Assembly: GCF_037478135.1 (NCBI RefSeq)
Contig: NZ_JBBHDV010000005.1
Span: 62,001 to 126,000, forward strand
Reading direction: 5' to 3'
Length of the DNA: 64,000 nucleotides
Origin: Denitratimonas sp037478135
GTDB lineage: Bacteria > Pseudomonadota > Gammaproteobacteria > Xanthomonadales > Xanthomonadaceae
The notes under the pieces were generated by a model. That model made no database searches and had not been told where the DNA came from. It saw only the letters and a list, made by a program, of their open reading frames with translations. Position numbers and translations under genes: made by a program. Shown here piece by piece: positions 8,078-16,736 of the stretch (position 1 is the stretch's first letter; every line of letters begins with the position of its first letter).

Positions 8078-8853
8078 GCCAGCGCATCCTTCAGTTCGAA
8101 GCGCCCTTCCAGCAGCGCCTTGCCGAGGATCGCGCCGCCGCAACCGACCGCGCGCGCGGCGACGATATCGGCCACGTCACGGATGCCGCCCGAAGCCTGC
8201 ACCGCGACACCGGGCAGCAATGCGCACAGGTGCTGGTACAACGCTGTGTTCGGCCCGGCCAGCATGCCGTCGCGGCCGATATCGGTGCACAGAAGATGCG
8301 CCAGACCGGCCTGCGCGTAGAACAATGCCAACTCATCCAGCGTGCGTTCGGAAACATCGGTCCAGCCGTGCAGCGGCAGCCGCCATTGGTCTTCGATCAG
8401 GCGCGTATCGAGCGCGATGGTGATGTGCTGCGCGCCGAAACGCGTGATCCAGCCGGCGACGGTTTCCGGCTCGCGCACCGCGAGGCTGCCGACGACGACA
8501 CGCGCCGCGCCGGCATCGAGCACGCACTGCACATCATCGACGCTGCGGATACCGCCGCCGGTCTGCACCTTCAACGCCGTGCTACCGGCAATCCCACCCA
8601 GCAACGGTGCCAGGGTGTAGCCCCCATCGCGCGCTGCATCCAGATCAACCAGATGCAGCCAGTGCGCGCCGTCGGCCGCGTAGCGCTGCGCCAGTTGCAG
8701 CGGTGCCGGCGCGTAATCGGTCTGCTGCGCGTAGTCGCCCTGTTTGAGCCGCACGACGCGGCCATCGCGCACGTCGATGGCGGGGTAGATGGTGAGGCTG
8801 GGAGTCGGGAATTGGGAATCGGGAATCGGGGAAGCGGCGTTCGGAGCGTTCAT
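8071..8853 (-). CDS. hisA: ProFAR isomerase
   Basis: A 260-residue (beta/alpha)8 barrel with the two catalytic Asp regions YPAIDVRDGRVVRLKQGDY and CTDIGRDGMLAG; isomerises ProFAR to PRFAR. The only upstream ATG (8853) places a dispersed GGGAATC-type repeat inside the coding sequence, giving an aberrant leader (SPIPDSQFPTPS) before the conserved SLTIYPAID. Either the repeat is translated as an N-terminal extension or translation starts at a non-ATG codon close to SLTIYPAID. It is separated from hisH by 190 nt holding a REP-like element, the only real gap in the operon. Confidence 0.93.
   Translation of the reverse strand: MNAPNAASPIPDSQFPTPSLTIYPAIDVRDGRVVRLKQGDYAQQTDYAPAPLQLAQRYAADGAHWLHLVDLDAARDGGYTLAPLLGGIAGSTALKVQTGGGIRSVDDVQCVLDAGAARVVVGSLAVREPETVAGWITRFGAQHITIALDTRLIEDQWRLPLHGWTDVSERTLDELALFYAQAGLAHLLCTDIGRDGMLAGPNTALYQHLCALLPGVAVQASGGIRDVADIVAARAVGCGGAILGKALLEGRFELKDALAC
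8800..8832. repeat. GGGAATC-type dispersed repeat overlapping the hisA start
   Basis: Four to five tandem near-copies of GGGAATC (seen as GGAGTCGGGAATTGGGAATC, then GGGAATCGGGG). The same family occurs at 26703-26819 and 63735-63762 and in degenerate form near 36433-36461. It is part of the predicted hisA N-terminus if the upstream ATG is used. Confidence 0.8.
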
Positions 8854-8916
8854 GCGTGGCTGCTCCGGACGAAGTTTCCGGCGTGTTCGAGACAGAACGG
8901 GATGCCATGCCGCTGC

Positions 8917-9032
8917 GTAGCCCGGGTAAGGCAAAGTCGCACCCGGGGTTGCGTTGAAAGGAACGCGGGCGCGGACATCAACGACGCCCGAACCTTGTGC
9001 GGCCCCGGGTGCACTGCGCTTACCCTGGCTAC
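8917..9032. repeat. REP/BIME-like inverted repeat between hisH and hisA
   Basis: Two about 30-nt arms in opposite orientation: GTAGCCCGGGTAAGGCAAAG continuing to ACCCGGGG (8917-8948), and CCCCGGGTGCACTGCGCTTA continuing to CCTGGCTAC (9003-9032). Each arm is itself roughly palindromic. It resembles the dispersed REP-type elements of many proteobacteria, which are usually mobilised by RAYT transposases. In transcripts it would fold and could separate hisGDCBH from hisAFI expression. Confidence 0.75.
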
Positions 9033-9043
9033 GTGTTGACTGA

Positions 9044-9643
9044 TCATGGTGATGGGTTCCTGATGAAGTTCTGCAGCAGCCGTGCGCCGACCGCGCCGGA
9101 GCGTTCCGGATGGAACTGCGCACCGGCCACGTTGCCGCGCTGCACGACGGCGGCGAACGGCAGGCCGTGGGCGCTGGAGGCGATGCAATCCTGCGTGACG
9201 GGTGCGGCGTAGCTGTGTACGAAATAGCAGGCAGCACCGGATTCAATGCCGGCCAGCAGCGGGCTTTCGCGTCGGATCGCCAGCTGGTTCCAGCCCATGT
9301 GGGGAATGCGGATTCCGGTGGCTTCCGGCAGTTTCGTGACGCGACCGGCCAGCAAACCAAGCGTTTCCACCTCACCTTCTTCCGAGGAATCGAACAGCAG
9401 TTGCATGCCCAGACAAATGCCCAGCAGCGGTTGTTGCAGGCTGCGGATCGTCTCGATCAGATCCAGCTCCCGCAGCCGCGCCATCGCCACCTTCGCCGCA
9501 CCGACGCCGGGCAGGATCACGCGCTCGCTGGCGACGATCACGTCGGCATCGGCGGTCAATACCGAGGCCACGCCGAGACGGTCGAGCGCATAGCGTACTG
9601 AGCCGATGTTGGCGCCGCCGGCGTCGATCACCGCCACGCGCAT
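9044..9643 (-). CDS. hisH: imidazole glycerol phosphate synthase glutaminase subunit
   Basis: A 199-residue class I glutamine amidotransferase. The catalytic triad is visible as Cys in LLGICLGMQLLF, His in GAQFHPERSG and the following acidic residue. It supplies ammonia to HisF. Start ATG 9643 overlaps the hisB stop (TGATG). In this operon hisH and hisF are not adjacent; hisA lies between, as usual for gammaproteobacteria. Confidence 0.97.
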   Translation of the reverse strand: MRVAVIDAGGANIGSVRYALDRLGVASVLTADADVIVASERVILPGVGAAKVAMARLRELDLIETIRSLQQPLLGICLGMQLLFDSSEEGEVETLGLLAGRVTKLPEATGIRIPHMGWNQLAIRRESPLLAGIESGAACYFVHSYAAPVTQDCIASSAHGLPFAAVVQRGNVAGAQFHPERSGAVGARLLQNFIRNPSP

Positions 9644-10761
9644 CACAAGGCCTCCTTGGTGCTGGGCAATTCCCTCCCCTGCCGCGCGATGGCCTGGCGC
9701 AAGGCGCGCGCGAAGGCCTTGAAGCTGGCCTCGACCATGTGGTGCGCGTTCTCGCCGCGCACTGAAAGATGCAGGTTCAGGCCGGCGGTTTCGCACAGTG
9801 AACGGAAGAAATGCGTGACCAGTTCGGTCGGCAGCTCGCCCACCTGTTCGCGCGGGAATACGCCGTCGAACACGAAGTACGGCCGCCCGGAAAAATCCAG
9901 CGCCGCGCGCGCCAGGGTTTCGTCCATCGGCAGCACGATGCCGCCGCGCAGCGGCTCGGATCCGCCGCCCGCCTCGTCGGCCTGTTCCGCGGCCGCACCA
10001 TAACGCCCGATGCCACGCTTGTCGCCGATGGCCTGGCGCAGCGCCTGCCCCAGTGCCAAGGCACTGTCCTCGACGGTGTGGTGCTCGTCGATATGCAGAT
10101 CACCATCACAGCGCAGCGCGAGATAAAAGCCTCCGTGCTTGCCGATCTGGTCGAGCATGTGGTCGAAATAGCCGAGCCCGGTGTGGATGTCCGCCGTGCC
10201 GGAGCGATCCAGATCCAGCTCGACCCGGATCCGGGTTTCCTTCGTGTTGCGCTCGACCACAGCGGTGCGCGGTGCATCGACCAACGCGTGCGCGATGGAT
10301 TCCCAGCTTTCCAGTCCCGGGCCGAGCTTGAAACCACGGATACCCAGATTCCGCGCGAATTCGATGTCGGTATCGCGATCACCGACCATCGCCGAGCCGT
10401 CCAGATCGATCGAGCGGTCGCGCAGGTAATGCAGCACCAGATCGATGCCCGGCTTGCGCGTGGGCTTGTTCTCGTGCGGGAAGCTCTCGTCGATCAGCAC
10501 CTCGCGGAAGCGGATGCCCTGCGAAGCGAACACCTGCATCATCAATTCATGCGGACCGATGAAGTGCTCGCGCGGAAAATTCTCGGTGCCGAGGCCATCC
10601 TGGTTGGTGACGATGACGAACTCGAAACCCTCGTCGCGCAACTTCAGCATCGCCGGAATCACGCCAGGCACGAAGCGCAGTTTTTCGTAGGCATCGATCT
10701 GGAAATCGGCGGGCTCTTCGATCAGCGTGCCATCGCGATCAACGAACAGAATGCGAGTCAT
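9643..10761 (-). CDS. hisB: bifunctional histidinol-phosphatase / imidazoleglycerol-phosphate dehydratase
   Basis: A 372-residue fusion. The N-terminal HAD phosphatase (about 1-165) starts MTRILFVDRDGTLIEEP with the DxD nucleophile; KPGIDL and MVGDRDTDIEFA supply the other HAD motifs. The C-terminal dehydratase shows GLGYFDHMLDQIGKHGG, HHTVEDSALALGQAL and NAHHMVEASFKAFARAL with the metal-binding histidines. A somewhat Ala/Gly-rich insertion (about 260-275) lies in the dehydratase. Start 10761 forms an ATGA overlap with hisC. Confidence 0.97.
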   Translation of the reverse strand: MTRILFVDRDGTLIEEPADFQIDAYEKLRFVPGVIPAMLKLRDEGFEFVIVTNQDGLGTENFPREHFIGPHELMMQVFASQGIRFREVLIDESFPHENKPTRKPGIDLVLHYLRDRSIDLDGSAMVGDRDTDIEFARNLGIRGFKLGPGLESWESIAHALVDAPRTAVVERNTKETRIRVELDLDRSGTADIHTGLGYFDHMLDQIGKHGGFYLALRCDGDLHIDEHHTVEDSALALGQALRQAIGDKRGIGRYGAAAEQADEAGGGSEPLRGGIVLPMDETLARAALDFSGRPYFVFDGVFPREQVGELPTELVTHFFRSLCETAGLNLHLSVRGENAHHMVEASFKAFARALRQAIARQGRELPSTKEAL

Positions 10762-11840
10762 GCGGTGGCGTCCTTGTTGTTCGACAGTGCGGCGATCACT
10801 GCTTCGTTTTCTTCCGGCGACCCGATGCTGATGCGCAACGCATCGTGCAGTTGCAGCGCGGCGCGCTGATCGCGCACAACGACACCGGCGGCGAGCAATC
10901 GGTCGAATGCAACCTGTGCATCGTCGAAACGCACCAGCAGGAAGTTGCCCTGCGAGGGATAGACCCGGCGCACGCCGGGCAGGATTTCCAATGCAGCAGA
11001 CAGGCGCTCGCGTTCGGCACGGATCTGTTTGATGCGCTCGCGCGTTTGTGCCAACGCCGCCGGTGCCAGCCCGGCCAGCGCCAGATCCACACACGGCGTG
11101 GGCAGCGGATACGGTGCCTGGCAGTTGCGCAGCGCCGCGATCAGTTCCGGCGCGGCGATCAAGGTGCCGATGCGCGCCGCCGCCAGCGCGTGCGCCTTGG
11201 ACAGCGTGCGCAGCACGGCAAGGTTCGGATATGCACCGAGCAAGGCCGTGGCCGAAGGCAGGTCGGAAAATTCGCCATAGGCTTCGTCCACCACGACCAC
11301 GGCCTTGTCGGAAAGGCGCGATGCCAGAGCGGCGATATCCGCCAGCGCGATAGCCTCGCCGGTAGGGTTACCAGGCGAGCACAGGAACACCAGGTGCGCG
11401 CCACCGGCCAGCGCCGCATCGCCGATGGCAGCCAGATCCGGCGCGAAACCCTGCGGCCCGTCAACCAGCGGAATATCGATCAGCGGCGCGTTCTGCAGGC
11501 GTGCGCTGACCGCATACATGCCGAACACCGGCGAGGCGGTCACTACGGCATCGCGTTCGGGCCGGCACAGCGCGCGGACCAGCAGGTCGATGGCCTCATC
11601 GCTGCCGCGTCCGATCAGTAGCTGCTCGGGGTGAACCTCATACAGTTCGGCCAGCGCCTGGCGCAGCGGCTCCGGCTGTGGCGCCGGATAGCGGTTGCAG
11701 TGCGCCCCGGCATCACCCGGGTTTGCCCACGGGCTTTCGTTGGCATTGAGCCAGATGCGGCCACTGACGCCGGTCTTGCGCGCCGAGGTATAGCCGGCAA
11801 AAGCGCGCAGATCGGGGCGCAGCAGATCCAGCACGCTCAT
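10758..11840 (-). CDS. hisC: histidinol-phosphate aminotransferase
   Basis: A 360-residue fold-type I PLP aminotransferase. It shows the N-terminal WLNANESPWANPGD, the substrate-phosphate region GRGSDEAIDLLVRA, the motif FLCSPGNPTGEAI, VVVDEAYGEFSD, and the PLP lysine in LRTLSKAHALAAARIG. It converts imidazole acetol phosphate to histidinol phosphate. Coupled to hisD by an ATGA overlap (start 11840). Confidence 0.97.
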   Translation of the reverse strand: MSVLDLLRPDLRAFAGYTSARKTGVSGRIWLNANESPWANPGDAGAHCNRYPAPQPEPLRQALAELYEVHPEQLLIGRGSDEAIDLLVRALCRPERDAVVTASPVFGMYAVSARLQNAPLIDIPLVDGPQGFAPDLAAIGDAALAGGAHLVFLCSPGNPTGEAIALADIAALASRLSDKAVVVVDEAYGEFSDLPSATALLGAYPNLAVLRTLSKAHALAAARIGTLIAAPELIAALRNCQAPYPLPTPCVDLALAGLAPAALAQTRERIKQIRAERERLSAALEILPGVRRVYPSQGNFLLVRFDDAQVAFDRLLAAGVVVRDQRAALQLHDALRISIGSPEENEAVIAALSNNKDATA

Positions 11841-13144
11841 GCCGCATCTCCGATCCGTGCCAGCCGGCGCAATACTGCCTGGGCGTGGGCGTCGAGCTGT
11901 TCGGCTTGGGCCAGCGTCACGGCATCCGGGCCGATCAGTTTCAACCCGGCTGGCGTGACTTCCTGCACCGTGATCGCCTTCTGGAAACTGGCCACCGACA
12001 CCCCGCTCCAGGCGCGCGCCGCGCCGTAGGTCGGCAGCACGTGATTAGTGCCGCTGCAGTAATCACCCAGCGCCTCGGGTGCGTAATCGCCGAGGAAGAT
12101 CGAGCCGGCGCTGCTGACCTGATCAAGCCAGCGGCGTGGCTCACGCAGAGACAGGATCAGATGTTCGGGCGCATAGGCGTTGGAGATCGCGATGGCCTGG
12201 CCGATGTCGTCCACTCGGATCAGGCGCGCATGCGCCAGCGCGCGATCCACGATGCCCTGACGCGGCAACACGGCGGCCTGTTCGGCAATCTGTGCGGCGA
12301 CCTGCTCCAGCAGCGCGGCACCGTCGGAAATCGCGATGGCCTGCGAATCCGGGCCGTGTTCGGCCTGCGAGAGAAGATCGGCGGCGACGAACTCCGGGTT
12401 CGCGCCGGCATCGGCAATGACCAGCACTTCCGAAGGGCCGGCCGGCATGTCGATGGCCGCGCCCTGCGGATCGTTGGCGACCTGCTGCTTGGCCTGGGTG
12501 ACCCAACTGTTGCCCGGCCCGAACAGTTTGTCGCAGCGCGGCACATCGCCCACGCCATAGGCCATCGCGGCAATCGCCTGCACCCCGCCGAGCAGGAACA
12601 CGCGCTCGATGCCGCAGGCTTGCGCGGCCACGAGTACAGCCGGATCGGCGGTGCCATCGGCGCGCGGCGGCGTGCACAGCACGACCTCCGGGCAACGCGC
12701 CAGTTGCGCCGGCACGCCGAGCATCAGCGCGGTGGAAGGCAGCGGGGCCGAACCCGCCGGCACGTACAGGCCGACGCGCTGGATCGGCCGCATGACCCGT
12801 TCGCAGGCCACGCCCGGCGCGGTTTCCAGCACGTAGGGCCGCATCATGCCGGCAACGTGGAAGCGCTCGATTCGGTCTTTTGCGGCAAGGATCGCGGCAC
12901 GAAGTTGATCGGACAGCTGCGCGTTGGCGGCGGCAAAGGCCTCGGGGTCGACGCGCAAGTCATCCAGTTCGCAGCCATCGAAACGGGCGGTCAACGCACG
13001 CAATGCCGCCTGCCCTTCGCTTCGCACCTGCGCGATCAATGCGGCGACCGAGGCGCGCAGCGCGGCATCGTCGGCCAGCGCCGGGCGTTGCATCAGTGCG
13101 CTGCGCTGATTGGCGTCAAGGGCATTCCAGTCGGAAATCTTCAT
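11837..13144 (-). CDS. hisD: histidinol dehydrogenase
   Basis: A 435-residue zinc-dependent NAD oxidoreductase for the last two steps of the pathway. Recognisable segments are GLYVPAGSAPLPSTALMLGV, GVGDVPRCDKLFGPGNSWVT, IDMPAGPSEVLVIAD, the zinc/base region SQAEHGPDSQAI, and YAPEHLIL. The frame extends upstream through hisG, but MKISDWNAL at 13144 is the natural start, 10 nt after the hisG stop. Normal length. Confidence 0.97.
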   Translation of the reverse strand: MKISDWNALDANQRSALMQRPALADDAALRASVAALIAQVRSEGQAALRALTARFDGCELDDLRVDPEAFAAANAQLSDQLRAAILAAKDRIERFHVAGMMRPYVLETAPGVACERVMRPIQRVGLYVPAGSAPLPSTALMLGVPAQLARCPEVVLCTPPRADGTADPAVLVAAQACGIERVFLLGGVQAIAAMAYGVGDVPRCDKLFGPGNSWVTQAKQQVANDPQGAAIDMPAGPSEVLVIADAGANPEFVAADLLSQAEHGPDSQAIAISDGAALLEQVAAQIAEQAAVLPRQGIVDRALAHARLIRVDDIGQAIAISNAYAPEHLILSLREPRRWLDQVSSAGSIFLGDYAPEALGDYCSGTNHVLPTYGAARAWSGVSVASFQKAITVQEVTPAGLKLIGPDAVTLAQAEQLDAHAQAVLRRLARIGDAA

Positions 13145-13154
13145 CACCCCGCCC

Positions 13155-14054
13155 TCACGCCAGCATCTGTTCGACCGGCAGCACCAGCATGGCGCGGGCG
13201 CCGGCGCGCTTGAGGTCTTCCAGATGCTGCCAGGTGACTTCACCATCGCAGACTGCCTGCAGCGCCAGCGCGTCGCTGCGGCCTTCAATGACGCTGACGG
13301 TCGGCAGCGCGCCGCCGGGCAAAAGTGCGGTGACATCGGCCAGGGTGCTGCGGTCGGTCTGCAACAACAGCAGGCGCGCATCGCGCACCTTCAGCACGCC
13401 ATCAAGGCGACGCAGCAGCAGATCGGCGAGTGCCGCGCGCTCGTCGGCGAACGCCTGTGCCGGGCCGACCAGCACCGCTTCGCTTTGCAGGATCGTCGCG
13501 ACTTCACGCAACTGGTTGGCCGCCAGCGTCGCGCCGGAAGACACCAGATCGCAGATCGCCTCGGCCTTGCCCAGACGCGGCGCGATTTCGACCGAGCCGG
13601 ACAGCATCACGACCTCGGCCTGCACACCATTCTTGTCCAGCCAGTCGGCCAACAGGTTCGGATACGAAGTCGCGATACGCAGCCCGGCCAGGGTCTGCGG
13701 ACCGTTCCATTCCTGTTCCTGCGGCAGCGCGATGGAGAGTCGGCAGTGGCCGAATCCGAGCGCGCGCAGTTCGGCGAACGCAGGTTCGCGGCCTTCGCGG
13801 ATTTCGCCCAGACGCAGTTCCTCAAGCACGTTGCGGCCGACGAAACCCAGATCGCAGGTGCCTTCGGCGATCAGGCCGGGAATGTCGTCGTCGCGCACCA
13901 GCAGCAGATCGATCGGCAGCACTTCGCCGTAGCAGAACAGGCGGTCGCGGCTTTCGCGGAACGACAGGCCGGAGCGCGTCAGCAGCTCACGCCCGGGCGT
14001 GGAGAGACGGCCGGATTTCTGCGTCGCGATACGCAGGCGGTCACGTGGTTTCAT
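13155..14054 (-). CDS. hisG: ATP phosphoribosyltransferase (long form)
   Basis: A 299-residue long-form HisG, the first committed and feedback-inhibited enzyme of histidine synthesis. It begins MKPRDRLRIATQKSGRLS and contains the periplasmic-binding-like catalytic domain (LLVRDDDIPGLIAEGTCDLG, EAICDLVSSGATLAANQL) plus the C-terminal ACT-like regulatory domain (about 225-299), so no HisZ partner is expected. It is the first structural gene of the operon, 38 nt downstream of the TrpR-like regulator gene. Confidence 0.97.
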   Translation of the reverse strand: MKPRDRLRIATQKSGRLSTPGRELLTRSGLSFRESRDRLFCYGEVLPIDLLLVRDDDIPGLIAEGTCDLGFVGRNVLEELRLGEIREGREPAFAELRALGFGHCRLSIALPQEQEWNGPQTLAGLRIATSYPNLLADWLDKNGVQAEVVMLSGSVEIAPRLGKAEAICDLVSSGATLAANQLREVATILQSEAVLVGPAQAFADERAALADLLLRRLDGVLKVRDARLLLLQTDRSTLADVTALLPGGALPTVSVIEGRSDALALQAVCDGEVTWQHLEDLKRAGARAMLVLPVEQMLA

Positions 14055-14092
14055 GGGATGTCCGGAAAAGGGGAGGAAGTGACGGGCGGCGC

Positions 14093-14437
14093 TCAGGCCG
14101 GATGCGATGGCGGATAGAGCTCCGGATGTCGGCGCAGGCCGAGTGCATCGGCGGCCTGCATATAGCCGCCGGCGCCGTGGGAAAGGCAGCGCGCCACACG
14201 TCCGATGGTGGTGACGCTGACGCCGGTACTCTCCTGGATGTCGCGGTACGGCACGCCTTGCAACAACGGCGCGACCACCTGCCAGCGGTCCGAGAGCGCT
14301 TCGATCTCGGCCGGCGTGCACAGGTCGATCAGCATCGCGCGCAACTGCTCCGCGGTACGCAGCGACAGCAGCGCCTGGACCAGGGAATCCAGGCCGCGTT
14401 CGCGGCATTCGGGGCTTCGGGTGGGGAGGCGTTTCAC
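14093..14437 (-). CDS. TrpR/YerC-like regulator heading the his operon
   Basis: A 114-residue TrpR-superfamily protein. The conserved block LIDLCTPAEIEALSDRWQVV followed by YRDIQESTGVSVTTIGRVAR is the TrpR-type helix-turn-helix of the YerC/YecD group. Members of this group that sit in front of his genes in Xanthomonadales have been proposed as histidine-responsive repressors (HisR); that role is inferred here from position. I use GTG 14437 (MKRLPTRSPEC). The longer frame begins with a TTG inside the palindrome at 14453-14478, which would be an odd site for a start codon. It is the first gene of the operon, so it would be autoregulated if it binds that palindrome. Confidence 0.85.
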   Translation of the reverse strand: MKRLPTRSPECRERGLDSLVQALLSLRTAEQLRAMLIDLCTPAEIEALSDRWQVVAPLLQGVPYRDIQESTGVSVTTIGRVARCLSHGAGGYMQAADALGLRRHPELYPPSHPA

Positions 14438-14452
14438 TTCGGATAAGTGGAT

Positions 14453-14478
14453 CAATGTAATAGCGCGTTATTACATTG
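14453..14478. promoter_or_regulatory. 26-bp palindromic operator candidate upstream of the his operon
   Basis: CAATGTAATA, then gCGCGt, then TATTACATTG: a perfect 10-bp inverted repeat around a six-base centre with a single mismatched pair, 15 nt upstream of the regulator GTG. It is strikingly AT-rich compared with its surroundings. Its symmetry and position fit the operator for the TrpR-like protein encoded immediately downstream. Any promoter for the operon would have to overlap or closely abut it. Confidence 0.75.
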
Positions 14479-14770
14479 GAACATGAAACCCGACATCCGG
14501 CAAGCCCATCGCGCCCGACAGCGGCGGGGCGGGTATCGGCAGCGTGCCGCATCAGCAGACTGACCGCCGAAGCCCCCGGATGAATATCGCTTGACCAGGC
14601 GCCGTAATCCGCACAGGAGCTTGACGCAGTGCCGTTTTCCCCGGAGAAGGGCTTGTCGGAAACGCGCGCCTCTGGGATGTTCCGAAGACCGGTGGCGCCT
14701 TCACATCAACGGCGGCTTGCCACCCTCCAATGCCACTGAACTCGAACCCGACTTCCAACCTGCCCGCCAC

Positions 14771-16642
14771 ATGATCGCCCGCCGAACCCTGCCACTTGTG
14801 CCATCGACGCGCCTGCGCCGGCTGCCGGGCGCCGGGTTCGCGCTCTGGCTGATGGTGATGTGTCTGGCAGCGCCCGCACTGGCGCGCGCGTCCGTGCCGG
14901 CGCCGGTGTGGCTGGACGATGACTCTGCGGCATTGAATCTGGACGCACACACCGCCATCGCACGCGATGCAGCGCACCGGCTGGACGCCGCCACGGTCAG
15001 GCAACTGGCGCTGGACGGAGAACTGCCGCTGCGCAACGACAATGCGCGCGGGCTGGGCTATACGCGCGACACGGTCTGGCTGTATTTCGCGCTGGAAAAC
15101 ACGACGCCGCAGCCGCTGCAACGGGTGCTGATCATCCATTACCCACTGCTGGACCATATCCGCCTGCATCGTTTCGATGACGGCATCGCGGCGGCGGTGC
15201 GGGAAACTGGCGACCGCCTGCCGTTTTCCTCACGTGACCTGCCGCTGCTGCATCCGAACCTGCTGCTTGATCTGGCGCCCGGCGCACGCGCCGAATTCGT
15301 GCTGCAGGTGCGCTCGGAAAGCACGATGCTGGTGCCGCTGAGCCTGGCGCCGACCACCGATCTGGTGCTGGAACGCCTCAAGCCGCGTGTCGTGCTGGGG
15401 CTGTACTACGGCATCTTCCTGGCGCTGGGCCTGTACCACCTGTTCCTGTACCTGTCGGTGCGCGACAGCGCCTTCCTCTGGTATTCGATCTACACCGCCA
15501 GCTACGGCCTGATGCTGCTGTGCTTCAACGGACTGGCCTTTGCCTATCTGTGGCCGGATCATCCGGACTGGGGCAACCTCGCGGTGCCAGTGTTGATCGG
15601 CGCGGCGCAGATGTCGATCTTCCAGTTTTCCCGCCGCTTCCTTGCCCTGGCCGAGCACGCCCCGCGCCAGGACCGCCTGCTGCGCCACCTGCTGCTGGCA
15701 ACGCTGGCCCTGCTGCTGATGCTCCCGCTGACCAGCTACGGAACCGTGATCCGGCTGCAAACTCTGCTGGCGCTGTTCGGTGCCGCGGCGGTGCTGGGCG
15801 TGGCGCTGCTGAACCTGAAGAACAATCCACCTGCGCGCTTCTTCCTGCTGGCCTGGGTTTCGTTGCTGGCCGGCACCGCCGCCTACGCCGCGATGATTCT
15901 GGGTTGGCTGCCGCGCACCTTGCTGACCGAATACGGCATCCAGATCGGCTCGGCCCTGGAAGTGCTGCTGCTGGCGTTCGCGATGGCCTATCGCATCAAA
16001 CTGCTGACCCGGCAGAACCAGGTGATCGCGCAGCAGGCCCGCGACGAACTGGAAAGGCGTGTGCAGCAACGCACTGCCGAACTGGACAACGCCCTGCAGG
16101 CGCTGGAACAGGCCAATGCGCGCCTGCGTGATTTCAGCCGCCGCGATGGCCTGACCGGGCTCTACAACCGCCGCCATCTGGACGAACGCCTGGTGGCCGC
16201 CTGCAATGCCCCGCAGCGGATGCAGGGCGCGATCGCGCTGCTGATGATCGACGTGGACCATTTCAAATCGATCAACGATCTGCATGGCCACAGTGCCGGC
16301 GACGATTGCCTGCGCGGTATCAGTCAGCGCCTGGACGCGCTGCTGCGCGATCTGCCCGCTGCCCTGCTGGCGCGTTACGGTGGCGAGGAATTCGCGATCC
16401 TGCTGACCGATTCCACCTCCGAAAGCGCAGTAGAACTGGCCCAGCGTATCCGCAGCGCAATGGCGGCCAGCCCGATCGAATGCGAGCACCAGCCGATCCC
16501 GGTGACGGTCAGCATCGGCGTGCACATTGTGCCGCCCGGCGTGCCCTGCACCGCCGCCGACCTGCTGCGCCAGGCCGATGCACGGCTTTACCGCGCCAAG
16601 CGCGCCGGACGTGACCGGGTGGACGTGTCCACCGTGCTTTGA
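14771..16642 (+). CDS. membrane-bound diguanylate cyclase (7TMR-DISM + GGDEF)
   Basis: A 623-residue protein that probably makes cyclic di-GMP. Order of parts: signal peptide (about 1-40); a periplasmic 7TMR-DISM extracellular domain (about 45-215, including GYTRDTVWLYFALEN); seven transmembrane helices (about 225-405, beginning VVLGLYYGIFLALGLYHLFL); a short coiled coil ERRVQQRTAELDNALQ; and a GGDEF domain (about 455-620) with LTGLYNRRHLDERL, MIDVDHFKSIND and the active-site RYGGEEF. No RxxD inhibitory site precedes GGEEF, so product inhibition by the usual route is unlikely. ATG 14771 is chosen because it directly precedes the signal peptide; the 60 residues upstream in frame look non-coding. 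The 290 nt upstream hold no other gene. Confidence 0.88.
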   Translation: MIARRTLPLVPSTRLRRLPGAGFALWLMVMCLAAPALARASVPAPVWLDDDSAALNLDAHTAIARDAAHRLDAATVRQLALDGELPLRNDNARGLGYTRDTVWLYFALENTTPQPLQRVLIIHYPLLDHIRLHRFDDGIAAAVRETGDRLPFSSRDLPLLHPNLLLDLAPGARAEFVLQVRSESTMLVPLSLAPTTDLVLERLKPRVVLGLYYGIFLALGLYHLFLYLSVRDSAFLWYSIYTASYGLMLLCFNGLAFAYLWPDHPDWGNLAVPVLIGAAQMSIFQFSRRFLALAEHAPRQDRLLRHLLLATLALLLMLPLTSYGTVIRLQTLLALFGAAAVLGVALLNLKNNPPARFFLLAWVSLLAGTAAYAAMILGWLPRTLLTEYGIQIGSALEVLLLAFAMAYRIKLLTRQNQVIAQQARDELERRVQQRTAELDNALQALEQANARLRDFSRRDGLTGLYNRRHLDERLVAACNAPQRMQGAIALLMIDVDHFKSINDLHGHSAGDDCLRGISQRLDALLRDLPAALLARYGGEEFAILLTDSTSESAVELAQRIRSAMAASPIECEHQPIPVTVSIGVHIVPPGVPCTAADLLRQADARLYRAKRAGRDRVDVSTVL

Positions 16643-16702
16643 TATCCGCGACCGTGTTCGCCTACCGCCCGATTCATGTCGAGGATGTGGCCAGCTTGCG
16701 GA

Positions 16703-16725
16703 TCCGGCCAGCAAGCAAGGCCGGA
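16703..16725. terminator. weak hairpin between convergent genes
   Basis: TCCGGCC, then AGCAAGCAA, then GGCCGGA: a 7-bp stem between the convergent ends of the GGDEF gene and the protease gene. There is no T-run, so it is at best a weak bidirectional terminator. Confidence 0.3.
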
Positions 16726-16736
16726 CCCGCCACGGT

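Noticed and set aside
14438..14455. TTG 14455 as the start of the TrpR-like gene
   Set aside because: It lies inside the palindrome and would place the operator in the coding region; GTG 14437 is more plausible.
14479..14770. Short plus-strand frame (MKPDIRQAHRARQRR...) after the his operator
   Set aside because: About 26 codons of Arg/Ala-rich sequence without a Shine-Dalgarno or homology pattern.
15230..16714. 494-codon minus-strand frame opposite the GGDEF gene
   Set aside because: Gln/His/Arg-rich shadow; the plus-strand GGDEF protein is convincing.
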